Origin: Streptomyces marinisediminis
GTDB taxonomy: Bacteria; Actinomycetota; Actinomycetes; Streptomycetales; Streptomycetaceae
Direction: 5' to 3'
DNA length: 64,000 bases
Assembly (NCBI RefSeq): GCF_026262575.1
Contig: NZ_JAPKFL010000017.1
Span: forward strand, 1 to 64,000
A program made the translations under genes and the position numbers. The notes under the pieces were generated by a model. That model had not been told where the DNA came from, ran no database searches, and was given only the letters and a program-made list of their open reading frames with translations. Position 1 is the first letter of the stretch; each line of letters opens with the position of its first letter. This document shows, one piece after another, positions 1 to 7,356 of this stretch.

Positions 1-914
1 AGGGCCTCCGCTGACAGCGCCTCCTGGAGCTGCGCGGCGCTCCGCGCGCCCACCAGCGGCGCGGTGACGCCCGGCCGGTCCCGCACCCAGGCCAGCGCCA
101 CCTGGAGCGGTGTCGCGGCCAGCCCGTCCGCCGCCGTCGCCACGGCCTCCACGATCCGCTCGGCCGCACCGTCCAGGTAGGGCTCGACGAACCCGGCCAG
201 CCGCTCCGTCGCGCCGCGCGAGCCCTCCGGACGGGCGCCGCCGCGGTACTTGCCGCTGAGCACGCCCCGGCCCAGCGGCGAGGAGGGCAGCAGCCCCAGG
301 CCCAGATCGCGCGCGGCGGGCAGCACCTCGCGCTCCACCCCGCGCTGGAGCAGCGAGTACTCCATCAGCGTGCTCGCCAGCGGTACGCGGGTCCCGGGCG
401 CCGCGAGCTGCCAGGTGGCGGCCTTCGCGAGCTGCCAGCCGCAGAAGTCGGCCACCCCGGCGTACCGGGCGCGTCCGCTGCTGACCGCGAGGTCCACCGC
501 GTGCAGCGTCTCCTCCAGCGGCGTCCCGGCGTCGAAGGCGTGGACGTGCCACAGGTCGACGTGGTCGGTGCCCAGGCGCGCCAGCGAGGCGTCGAGGGCG
601 GCCAGCAGGTGGCCGCGTGAGCCGTCGCAGGGCCGCTCGGCGTCGGCGACGCGGCCCGCCTTGGTGGCGATCACCAGGTCACGCCGGGGGACCAGCCCGT
701 CCAGCAGCCGCCCGAGCAGCAGCTCGGCGCCGCCGTCGGCGTAGACGTCGGCGGTGTCCACCAGCGTGCCGCCCGCCTCCCAGAAGGCCTTGAGGGTCTC
801 CGCCGCACGCTGCTCGGCCGTGCCCCGCTCCACCGGGTACCCGGCCCATGCCAAAGTGCCCAGACCGATCCGCGACACGCGCAGGCCGGTGCGGCCCAGC
901 CGGCGTAGCTCCAT
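1..914 (-). CDS. aldo/keto reductase, C-terminus beyond window
   Basis: NAD(P)H-dependent oxidoreductase of the aldo/keto reductase superfamily. The first 304 codons are present and the end lies beyond the window. The N-terminus reads MELRRLGRTGLRVSRIGLGT, typical of the YghZ/AKR12-13-like branch. Candidate catalytic residues are Asp53 and Tyr58 in a VDTADVYADG stretch, Lys85 in ATKAG, and His123 in LWHVH. The start is the ATG at 914. On the minus strand a TAGTCT -10 box (928-923) lies 14 nt upstream of it, so the mRNA may be leaderless. It is divergent from the oxidoreductase at 990, and the two promoters overlap. The substrate cannot be told from sequence. Confidence 0.9.
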   Translation of the reverse strand, partial: MELRRLGRTGLRVSRIGLGTLAWAGYPVERGTAEQRAAETLKAFWEAGGTLVDTADVYADGGAELLLGRLLDGLVPRRDLVIATKAGRVADAERPCDGSRGHLLAALDASLARLGTDHVDLWHVHAFDAGTPLEETLHAVDLAVSSGRARYAGVADFCGWQLAKAATWQLAAPGTRVPLASTLMEYSLLQRGVEREVLPAARDLGLGLLPSSPLGRGVLSGKYRGGARPEGSRGATERLAGFVEPYLDGAAERIVEAVATAADGLAATPLQVALAWVRDRPGVTAPLVGARSAAQLQEALSAEA

Positions 915-919
915 GGCCG

Positions 920-949
920 TTGAGACTACTTCCGCCCGTCGCGTACAGT
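920..949 (+). promoter_or_regulatory. promoter of LLM oxidoreductase gene
   Basis: TTGAGA (920-925) and TACAGT (944-949) are separated by 18 nt, a near-consensus vegetative promoter. Transcription would start near 956. The -35 box lies only 6 bp upstream of the divergent reductase start codon. Confidence 0.55.
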
Positions 950-965
950 CCCAGGCACCACCGTG

Positions 966-979
966 TTACTGACCAGTAA
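966..979. promoter_or_regulatory. 14-bp palindrome, candidate operator
   Basis: TTACTGACCAGTAA has perfect 6-bp arms (TTACTG/CAGTAA) around a 2-nt centre. It lies about 10-23 nt downstream of the predicted transcription start and just before the Shine-Dalgarno sequence. Its size and symmetry suit a TetR- or GntR-type repressor, but no such gene is adjacent. Confidence 0.45.
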
Positions 980-989
980 GGGAGCGGCC

Positions 990-2045
990 ATGCGGCTCGG
1001 GATCAACCTCGGCTACTGGGGTGCCGGGATGGACCAGGACAACCTCGCGGTCGCCCAGGAGGCCGACCGCCTCGGCTACAGCGTCTGCTGGGCGGCGGAG
1101 GCCTACGGCTCGGACGCGCCCACGGTGCTGTCCTGGGTCGCCGCCCAGACCGAGCGCATCGACGTGGGCTCGGGCATCTTCCAGATCCCCGCCCGCACCC
1201 CGGCCATGACGGCCATGACCGCCGCCACGCTGGACTCGCTGTCCGGCGGCCGCTTCCGGCTGGGCCTGGGCGTCTCCGGACCGCAGGTCTCCGAGGGCTG
1301 GTACGGCGTGAAGTTCGACAAACCGCTGGCCCGCACCCGCGAGTACGTCGAGATCGTGCGCAAGGCCATGTCGCGCGAGCGCCTCAGCCACTCCGGCGAG
1401 CACTGGACGCTGCCGCTGCCGGACGGCCCGGGCAAGCCCATCAAGCTCACCGTCCACCCGGTGCGCGAGCGCGTGCCGCTCTACGTCGCCGCCATCGGCC
1501 CGAAGAACCTGGAGCAGACCGGCGAGATCGCCGACGGCGCGCTGCTGGTCTTCTTCGCCCCCGAGCACGCCGAGGCCACCACGCTGGGCCCGGTGCGGGC
1601 CGGACGCGCCAAGGCGGGCAAGGAGCTGGCGGGCTTCGACCTGTGCCCGACCGTGCCCATGGCCATCGGCGGCGACGACCAGATCGACGCCCTGGCCGAC
1701 TTCTTCCGCCCCTACACCGCGCTCTACGTCGGCGGCATGGGCAGCCGCAAGCAGAACTTCTACAACAAGCTCGCCCAGCGCATGGGCTACGAGCAGGAGG
1801 CCGCCGAGATCCAGGAGAAGTACCTGGCCGGCGACAAGGACGGCGCCGCCGCGGCCGTCCCGCGCGAGCTGATCGACTCCACCACCCTGCTGGGCAGCGT
1901 CGAGCGCGTGGCCGACCGGATGCGGGCCTACGCCGAAGCGGGCGTCACCACGCTCACCCTGGCCCCGGCCGGATTCACCCTCGACGAGCGCGTCGCCGCG
2001 CTGCGGGCCGGCGTCGAGGCCCTGGAGCGCTCCGGCGCGGCCTGA
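990..2045 (+). CDS. LLM class flavin/F420-dependent oxidoreductase
   Basis: Luciferase-like monooxygenase (TIM barrel) of the F420-dependent type. The 351-aa length is normal for the family. The N-terminus MRLGINLGYWGAGMDQDN, the segment SCWAAEAYGSDAPTVLSW (approximate), the GSGIFQIPARTP stretch and LSGGRFRLGLGVSGPQ are typical. The last forms part of the cofactor pocket in relatives. The ATG at 990 was chosen because AAGGGAG (978-984) precedes it. An in-frame GTG at 963 would place the palindrome inside the gene. Such enzymes use reduced F420 or FMN to reduce or oxidise diverse substrates, so the true substrate is unknown. It is transcribed alone. Confidence 0.9.
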   Translation: MRLGINLGYWGAGMDQDNLAVAQEADRLGYSVCWAAEAYGSDAPTVLSWVAAQTERIDVGSGIFQIPARTPAMTAMTAATLDSLSGGRFRLGLGVSGPQVSEGWYGVKFDKPLARTREYVEIVRKAMSRERLSHSGEHWTLPLPDGPGKPIKLTVHPVRERVPLYVAAIGPKNLEQTGEIADGALLVFFAPEHAEATTLGPVRAGRAKAGKELAGFDLCPTVPMAIGGDDQIDALADFFRPYTALYVGGMGSRKQNFYNKLAQRMGYEQEAAEIQEKYLAGDKDGAAAAVPRELIDSTTLLGSVERVADRMRAYAEAGVTTLTLAPAGFTLDERVAALRAGVEALERSGAA

Positions 2046-2274
2046 GCACCACCGCCCGGGGGCGGGCAGGCCTGCGGCCGTGGTGGGGGCTCGGGGTCGA
2101 CCCCGCCACGGCCGTCACCCACCCAACGCGCCACCCCCGGCGGGGGTTACGCCCCGGCGCCGACCGGCCGGCGCCGGGGCGCGGCACGCCCCTCGCGGAG
2201 CGCTCACGCCGCCCGCGTTCCGGCCTCCGGGGCGGTGCCCCGGCTCCGGCCGGGGCGCCCCGGGGAGGAGCGCC

Positions 2275-2280
2275 TACCCT
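2275..2280 (+). promoter_or_regulatory. -10 box, leaderless-type
   Basis: TACCCT begins 13 nt before the ATG at 2288, the spacing expected when transcription starts at the start codon. A GGGGAGGAG run just upstream could alternatively act as a ribosome-binding site for a longer mRNA. Confidence 0.4.
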
Positions 2281-2287
2281 GGCTGGC

Positions 2288-2998
2288 ATGCCCACGTTGC
2301 TGCTCGTCCGCCACGGCCGCTCGACCGCGAACACCTCCGGCCTGCTGGCCGGCCGGACCCCCGGCGTCGCCCTGGACGCCCAGGGGGAGACGCAGGCCGC
2401 GGCGCTGCCGGAGCGCCTCGCGGACCTGCCGTTGGCCGTCGCCGTCCACAGCCCGCTGCTGCGCTGCCGTCAGACGCTCCAGCCGCTGGCCGACGCCCGC
2501 CCCGGGCTCCCGCTGCACGAGGACGAGCGCATCGCGGAGTGCGCGTACGGGGAGTGGACCAACCGCAAGCTCGCCGAGCTGGCCGACGAGCCGCTGATGG
2601 CCGCCGTCCAGCAGCACCCCAGCTCCGTCGGCTTCCCCGGCGGCGAGACGATGCGCGGCATGCAGCAGCGCGCGGTGGACGCCGTGCGGGACTGGAACGA
2701 GCGGGTGGCGGCCGAGCACGGGGCGGACGCGCTGTACGTGATGTGCTCGCACGGCGACATCATCAAGTCCGTCGTCGCCGACGCCCTCGGCATGCACCTG
2801 GACCTCTTCCAGCGCGTGAGCGTCGAGCCCGGGTCCGTCACCGCGATCCGCTACACCCCGCTGCGGCCCTTCCTGCTGCGCCTGGGCGACACCGGCGGCC
2901 TGGCCACGCTCGCCCCCCGGGAGCCCGCGGGGGACGCCGCGGGCGCGGCCAACACCCCCGGCGCGGGCAGCGACGCCGCTGTCGGGGGCGGTGCGTGA
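2288..2998 (+). CDS. histidine phosphatase family protein (MSMEG_4193-type phosphomutase-like)
   Basis: Cofactor-independent histidine phosphatase fold of 236 aa. The phosphate pocket is visible: Arg8-His9-Gly10 in LLVRHGRSTANT, Arg61 in LLRCRQT, Glu84 in RIAECAYGEW and His155 in VMCSHGD. Actinobacteria commonly carry this subfamily upstream of a DUF3090 gene and a PI3K-fold gene, as here. The C-terminal about 35 residues are Gly/Ala-rich and poorly conserved. The substrate is unknown. The three genes that follow, up to mshC, run in the same direction with short gaps or overlaps, so it probably opens an operon. Confidence 0.9.
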   Translation: MPTLLLVRHGRSTANTSGLLAGRTPGVALDAQGETQAAALPERLADLPLAVAVHSPLLRCRQTLQPLADARPGLPLHEDERIAECAYGEWTNRKLAELADEPLMAAVQQHPSSVGFPGGETMRGMQQRAVDAVRDWNERVAAEHGADALYVMCSHGDIIKSVVADALGMHLDLFQRVSVEPGSVTAIRYTPLRPFLLRLGDTGGLATLAPREPAGDAAGAANTPGAGSDAAVGGGA

Positions 2999-3063
2999 GC
3001 GGGGCGATCACCGGGAGCAGTAGGGTGCCAGTGACCCCCGTCGCCGACCCGATGGAGCAGGAC

Positions 3064-3657
3064 GTGTCCCGTCAGGTGTTCCTCTACGACCCGCCGGACC
3101 GATTCGTCGCCGGTACGGTCGGGCTGCCCGGACGGCGCACCTTCTACCTCCAGGCCACCGGCCAGGGCCGCACCACGAGCGTCGCCCTGGAGAAAGCGCA
3201 GGTCGAGGCTTTGGCCGAGCGCATCGACGAGCTGCTGGACGAGGTGGTGCGGCGCAGCGGGGGCAGCACCGCCGTCCCGGCCGTCGCGCCCAGCGAGCTC
3301 ACCGACACCGGGCCGCTGGAGAGCCCGGTGGAGGAGGAGTTCCGGGTCGGCACGATGGCGCTGGCCTGGGACGGCGACAGCGAGCGGATGGTCGTCGAGG
3401 CGCAGGCCCTGGTGGCCCTGGAGGCCGAGTCCGAGGAGTCCCTGGCGGAAGCCGAGGAGCGGCTGCTGCACGACGACGAGAACGGGCCGCCGATGCTGCG
3501 GGTGCGCCTGACCGGGTCGATGGCGCGCGCGTTCGCCAAGCGGGCCATGGAGGTCGTCAACGCGGGCCGTCCGCCGTGCCCGCTGTGCAGCCTGCCGCTG
3601 GACCCGGAGGGCCACATCTGCCCGCGCCAGAACGGATACCGGCGCGGGGAAGCGTGA
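3064..3657 (+). CDS. DUF3090 family protein with C-terminal zinc ribbon
   Basis: Conserved actinobacterial protein of unknown function, 197 aa. It starts SRQVFLYDPPDRFVAGTVG. It ends with a probable zinc site: Cys172, Cys175, His184 and Cys186, in the pattern CPLC-x8-HIC. The GTG at 3064 was chosen because GGAG (3054-3057) lies 6 nt upstream; an ATG at 3052 is in frame. Its stop overlaps the start of the kinase-like gene (GTGA), so the two are translationally coupled. Always being found between a phosphatase and a kinase-like protein suggests an adaptor or substrate role. That role is inference. Confidence 0.9.
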   Translation: MSRQVFLYDPPDRFVAGTVGLPGRRTFYLQATGQGRTTSVALEKAQVEALAERIDELLDEVVRRSGGSTAVPAVAPSELTDTGPLESPVEEEFRVGTMALAWDGDSERMVVEAQALVALEAESEESLAEAEERLLHDDENGPPMLRVRLTGSMARAFAKRAMEVVNAGRPPCPLCSLPLDPEGHICPRQNGYRRGEA

Positions 3658-4553
3658 ACCGGGCCGAGCACGAGGGGCCGGCCCCGGACGCCGCGCCCGT
3701 GCCCGCCGCGCCCGCGTCCCCCGCGGGCGAGCCGGCCGCCGACGCGGTGGCCGCGCTCCTGGCCCACGGCGAGCTGAGCGTGACCGGCCGCATCGCCGAC
3801 GCGTCCAACGGCGTCTTCTACGGCACCGTCACCGCCGACGGCGCCTGTGTGGCCTGCGTGTACAAGCCGGTCGCGGGGGAGCGCCCGCTGTGGGACTTCC
3901 CGACGGGCACCCTGGCCGGGCGCGAGGTCGCCGCGTACGAGGTGTGCCGTGCGCTGGGCTGGGACCTGGTGCCGCCCACGGTGCTGCGCGACGGCCCGTT
4001 CGGCGAGGGCATGTGCCAGCAGTGGGTCGGCCCGGCCCCGGACGCGGACGAGCCCGCGCCCACCGCCGCCGACGAGCTGCTCGCCCTGGTGGACGCCGAC
4101 GAACCCGGACCCGGCTGGAAGGCGGTCGGCTTCGCGGAGACGGGGCCGGGCCGCACCGCGCTGCTCGTCCACGCCGACGACGCGCGGTTGCGCCGCCTGG
4201 CCGTGCTCGACGCCGTCATCAACAACGCCGACCGCAAGGGCGGCCACCTGCTGCCGCTGCCGGACGGACGCCTGCGGGCGATCGACCACGGGGTCGCCTT
4301 CCACACCGACGACAAGCTGCGCACCCTGCTGTGGGGGTGGGCGGGCGAGCCGCTGCCGCAGTCCGTGCGGGAGCCGCTGCGCCGCCTGGCCGGGGAGCTG
4401 GCCCCCGGCGGCGCGCTGACGGGACGGCTGGCCGGGCTGCTGAGCGAGGTGGAGCTGGAGGCGCTGCGCAAGCGCGTGGCGGGCCTGCTCGGCGGCGGGC
4501 GCCACCCGCTGCCCGGCGGGAACTGGCCGGCCATCCCCTGGCCCCCGGTGTAG
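3654..4553 (+). CDS. SCO1664-family PI3/PI4-kinase-fold protein
   Basis: 299-aa protein of the family often named after SCO1664, related to PI3/PI4 kinases. Candidate active-site residues are Lys71 in CVYKP (ATP-binding lysine), Glu91 in GREVAAYE, Asp186-x4-Asn191 in VLDAVINNADR (catalytic loop) and Asp211 in AIDHG (metal ligand). All key positions are intact, so an active phosphotransferase is plausible. Its substrate, protein or small molecule, is unknown. The GTG start overlaps the DUF3090 stop by 3 nt after a GGGGAAG ribosome-binding site. mshC begins 92 nt downstream with its own likely promoter. Confidence 0.88.
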   Translation: MNRAEHEGPAPDAAPVPAAPASPAGEPAADAVAALLAHGELSVTGRIADASNGVFYGTVTADGACVACVYKPVAGERPLWDFPTGTLAGREVAAYEVCRALGWDLVPPTVLRDGPFGEGMCQQWVGPAPDADEPAPTAADELLALVDADEPGPGWKAVGFAETGPGRTALLVHADDARLRRLAVLDAVINNADRKGGHLLPLPDGRLRAIDHGVAFHTDDKLRTLLWGWAGEPLPQSVREPLRRLAGELAPGGALTGRLAGLLSEVELEALRKRVAGLLGGGRHPLPGGNWPAIPWPPV

Positions 4554-4632
4554 CCGGCCGGCGCCGGACGGGTCCGTACCCGGCGTCCGGCCGCCGGCAC
4601 GGTCCCGTTCGGTGCCCGAACCGTCCTGCGGT

Positions 4633-4638
4633 TACGCT
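4633..4638 (+). promoter_or_regulatory. -10 box of mshC, leaderless-type
   Basis: TACGCT begins 13 nt before the ATG at 4646. No ribosome-binding site lies in the short interval, so a leaderless mshC mRNA is likely. A second in-frame ATG at 4640 would be untranscribed in that case. Confidence 0.45.
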
Positions 4639-4645
4639 CATGACC

Positions 4646-5875
4646 ATGCATGCCTGGCCCGCATCCGAGGTCCCCGCCCTGCCCGGCAGTGGCCGCGACC
4701 TCGACATCCACGACACCGCGACCGGCGGTCGGGTGACCCTCACCCCCGGTCCCGTCGCCCGCATCTACGTCTGCGGCATCACGCCCTACGACGCCACCCA
4801 TCTGGGGCACGCGGCGACCTACAACGCGTTCGACCTCGTCCAGCGCGTGTGGCTCGACACCAAGCGCCAGGTCCACTACGTACAGAACGTCACCGACATC
4901 GACGACCCGCTCCTGGAGCGGGCCGGGGCCACCGGCCAGGACTGGACGCGGATCGCCGAGCGTGAGACGGCCCTGTTCCGCGCGGACATGACCGCCCTGC
5001 GGATGCTGCCGCCGCGTCAGTTCGTCGGCGCGGTGGAGTCCATACCCGAGATCGTGCCGCTGGTCGAGCGGCTGCGCGACGCGGGCGCCGCCTACGAACT
5101 GGACGGTGACGTCTACTTCTCCGTCGAGGCCGACCCGCACTTCGGCGAGGTGTCCGGGCTGGACGCCGCCACCATGCGCGCCCTGTCCGCCGAGCGCGGC
5201 GGCGACCCGGAGCGCCCCGGCAAGAAGAACCCGCTGGACCCGCTGCTGTGGGTGGCCGCCCGCGACGGCGAGCCGCACTGGGACGGGCGCACCCTGGGCC
5301 CCGGGCGGCCCGGCTGGCACATCGAGTGCGTGGCCATCGCCCTGGAGTGGCTCGGCATGGGCTTCGACGTCCAGGGCGGCGGCTCCGACCTGGTCTTCCC
5401 GCACCACGAGATGGGCGCCTCGCACGCCCAGGCCCTCACCGGGGAGCACCCCTTCGCGCGCACGTACGTGCACGCGGGCATGGTCGGGCTGGGCGGCGAG
5501 AAGATGTCGAAGTCCAAGGGCAACCTGGTCTTCGTCTCCACGCTCCGCCGGGACGGCGTCGACCCGGCGGCGATCCGGCTCGCCCTGCTGGCCCACCACT
5601 ACCGGTCCGACTGGGAGTACACCGACGCCGTGCTGGACGACGCCGTCGCCCGGCTCGGCCGGTGGCGCGCGGCGGTCTCCCGCCCGGACGGGCCGCCCGC
5701 GGAAGCGCTGCTGGAGGAGGTCCGAGCGGCGCTCGCCGACGACCTCGACACGCCGCGGGCGCTGGGCGCCGTCGACGCCTGGGCGCGGCGCCAGCACGCG
5801 GACGGCGGCTCGGACGAGGGCGCGCCCGGCCTCGTCTCCCGCACGGTGGACGCGCTGCTGGGCGTCGCCCTGTAA
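4646..5875 (+). CDS. mshC: mycothiol synthesis cysteine ligase MshC
   Basis: ATP-dependent ligase joining cysteine to GlcN-Ins, the third enzyme of mycothiol synthesis. The 409-aa length is normal. It begins MHAWPASEVPALPG and carries the class I synthetase signatures of the CysRS-like fold: CGITPYDATHLGHAATY (Cys ligand and HIGH-like motif), HIECVAIALE, and KMSKSKGN near 5500-5523 (KMSKS loop). A genuine CysRS would be longer with a C-terminal DALR domain, so the MshC assignment is firm. Mycothiol is the main low-molecular-weight thiol of actinobacteria, consistent with the host call. Confidence 0.97.
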   Translation: MHAWPASEVPALPGSGRDLDIHDTATGGRVTLTPGPVARIYVCGITPYDATHLGHAATYNAFDLVQRVWLDTKRQVHYVQNVTDIDDPLLERAGATGQDWTRIAERETALFRADMTALRMLPPRQFVGAVESIPEIVPLVERLRDAGAAYELDGDVYFSVEADPHFGEVSGLDAATMRALSAERGGDPERPGKKNPLDPLLWVAARDGEPHWDGRTLGPGRPGWHIECVAIALEWLGMGFDVQGGGSDLVFPHHEMGASHAQALTGEHPFARTYVHAGMVGLGGEKMSKSKGNLVFVSTLRRDGVDPAAIRLALLAHHYRSDWEYTDAVLDDAVARLGRWRAAVSRPDGPPAEALLEEVRAALADDLDTPRALGAVDAWARRQHADGGSDEGAPGLVSRTVDALLGVAL

Positions 5876-5883
5876 CGACGCGG

Positions 5884-5915
5884 ACCGGGGCCGCCGGGGC
5901 ACCGGCGGCCCCGGT
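5884..5915. terminator. bidirectional hairpin between mshC and PAC2 gene
   Basis: A perfect 14-bp GC stem (5884-5897 with 5902-5915) carries a GGCA loop between two convergent genes. No U-tract follows, as is usual in Streptomyces. Confidence 0.7.
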
Positions 5916-5972
5916 GTGCCCCGCCCGGGGCGTGGCGTGCGCCGTCGTGGCGGGCCCGGGCGCGTCGCGCGC

Positions 5973-6860
5973 CTACGCCGGGGGCTCCTCCGGGTCGTCG
6001 GCGTCGCCCCCGCCCCGCCCCGGCGGCCGGCGCCGCAGGTAGCGCTCGAACTCGCGGGCGATGGCCTCCCCGGACGCCTCCGGCAGCTCGGCCGTGTCCC
6101 GGGCCTCCTCCAGCGACTGCACGTACTCCGCCACCTCGCTGTCCTCGGCCGCGAGCTGGTCGACGCCCACCTGCCACGCGCGCGCGTCCTCCGCGAGCTC
6201 GCCCAGCGGCACCCGCACGTCCAGCAGGTCCTCCAGCCGGTTGAGCAGCGCCAGGGTGGCCTTCGGGTTGGGCGGCTGCGAGACGTAGTGCGGCACCCCG
6301 GCCCACAGGCTGACCGCCGGGACCCCGGCGTGCGTGCAGGCCTCCTGGAGAATGCCGACGATCCCGGTCGGCCCCTCGTACCGCGACTCCTCCAGGTTCA
6401 GCGAGCGCGCCAGGTCCGGGTCGGAGGTGACGCCGGTGACCGGCACCGGACGCGTGTGCGGCGTGTCGCCCAGCAGAGCGCCGAGCACCACCACCATCTC
6501 CACGCCCAGCTCGTGGGCGAAGCCCAGCAGCTCGTTGCAGAACGACCGCCACCGCATGCTGGGTTCGATGCCGCGGACCAGGACGAGGTCCCGCGGTCTG
6601 TCACCGGACACGCGGACCACCGACAGCCGCGTCGTCGGCCAAGTGATCTTGCGCACGCCGTTGTCCAGCCACACCTGCGGCCGGTTCACCTGGAAGTCGT
6701 AGTAGTCCTCCGCGTCCAGCGCGGCGAACACCTCGCCCTTCCACTCCTCGTGCAGGTGTCCCACCGCGCTGGAGGCGGCGTCTCCAGCGTCGTTCCAGCC
6801 TTCGAACGCGGCCACCATGACCGGGTCGACCAGCTCGGGGACACCCTCCAGCTCGATCAC
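5973..6860 (-). CDS. PAC2 family protein
   Basis: 295-aa member of the PAC2 family, whose eukaryotic members are proteasome assembly chaperones. It starts at GTG 6860 as VIELEGVPELVDPVMVAAFE, preceded by AAGGAGG. Recognisable stretches are FEGWNDAGDAASSAV, the VLVRGIEPSMRW region and a GVPHYVSQPPNPKAT block near the middle. The tail is acidic and Gly/Arg-rich. The role in actinobacteria is not established. The proteasome genes lie about 20 kb away in this window, so a link to 20S assembly is tempting but unproven. Confidence 0.9.
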   Translation of the reverse strand: MIELEGVPELVDPVMVAAFEGWNDAGDAASSAVGHLHEEWKGEVFAALDAEDYYDFQVNRPQVWLDNGVRKITWPTTRLSVVRVSGDRPRDLVLVRGIEPSMRWRSFCNELLGFAHELGVEMVVVLGALLGDTPHTRPVPVTGVTSDPDLARSLNLEESRYEGPTGIVGILQEACTHAGVPAVSLWAGVPHYVSQPPNPKATLALLNRLEDLLDVRVPLGELAEDARAWQVGVDQLAAEDSEVAEYVQSLEEARDTAELPEASGEAIAREFERYLRRRPPGRGGGDADDPEEPPA

Positions 6861-7356
6861 CCAGCGCCTCCTTCGTCGCGGACAGTTTCGCGCACTCAGC
6901 CTACGGCGTCGCACCGTCGGGCCCGCAGCCCGCGAGCCGGTTCACCCGCCTCGCGCGGGCGCCACCCGGCCGCGCCGGTACGCGCTCCCGTCCGTGCGCG
7001 GGGGCCGCGCCGGCGTTGGCGGGCGCCGCGCCGGAACGCCCCCGGTCCGATGCTCGCCGACCGAACCCGCGCCGCGCGCCGCGCGCCGCCGCCGCCACCG
7101 TCGGGGGCCGTGCGACCGAGCCGCTTCCGTCGCCCTGTCGCCCTGTCGCCCTGTCGACCCGTCGGCCCGTGGCGGGAGGGAGCGCCGTCAGCAGCTCGAC
7201 GTCTCGCGCGCCCCCGTTCGCCCCCCGCCGTCCGTGCGCCTCCCCGGGCCGCGCGCGGGGCGGGGCGCGCCTGCCGTCGGACGCCCCCGCCGGGAACGGG
7301 CCCGGCGCGCGGGCCGCGCCGAACGCGGTCCGCGCGCCGGGGAGCGGCGGGGCGGG
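6861..7356. other. 496-bp non-coding gap
   Basis: It lies upstream of the PAC2 gene and downstream of glpD on the same strand. It is GC-rich without a convincing gene in either strand. It holds the octamer repeat at 7129-7168. I saw no terminator hairpin of the strength found elsewhere. Confidence 0.6.
7129..7168. repeat. tandem octamer repeat
   Basis: Five consecutive 8-bp units begin GTCG: three are perfect GTCGCCCT (7129-7152), followed by GTCGACCC and GTCGGCCC. It is non-coding; function unknown. Confidence 0.8.
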
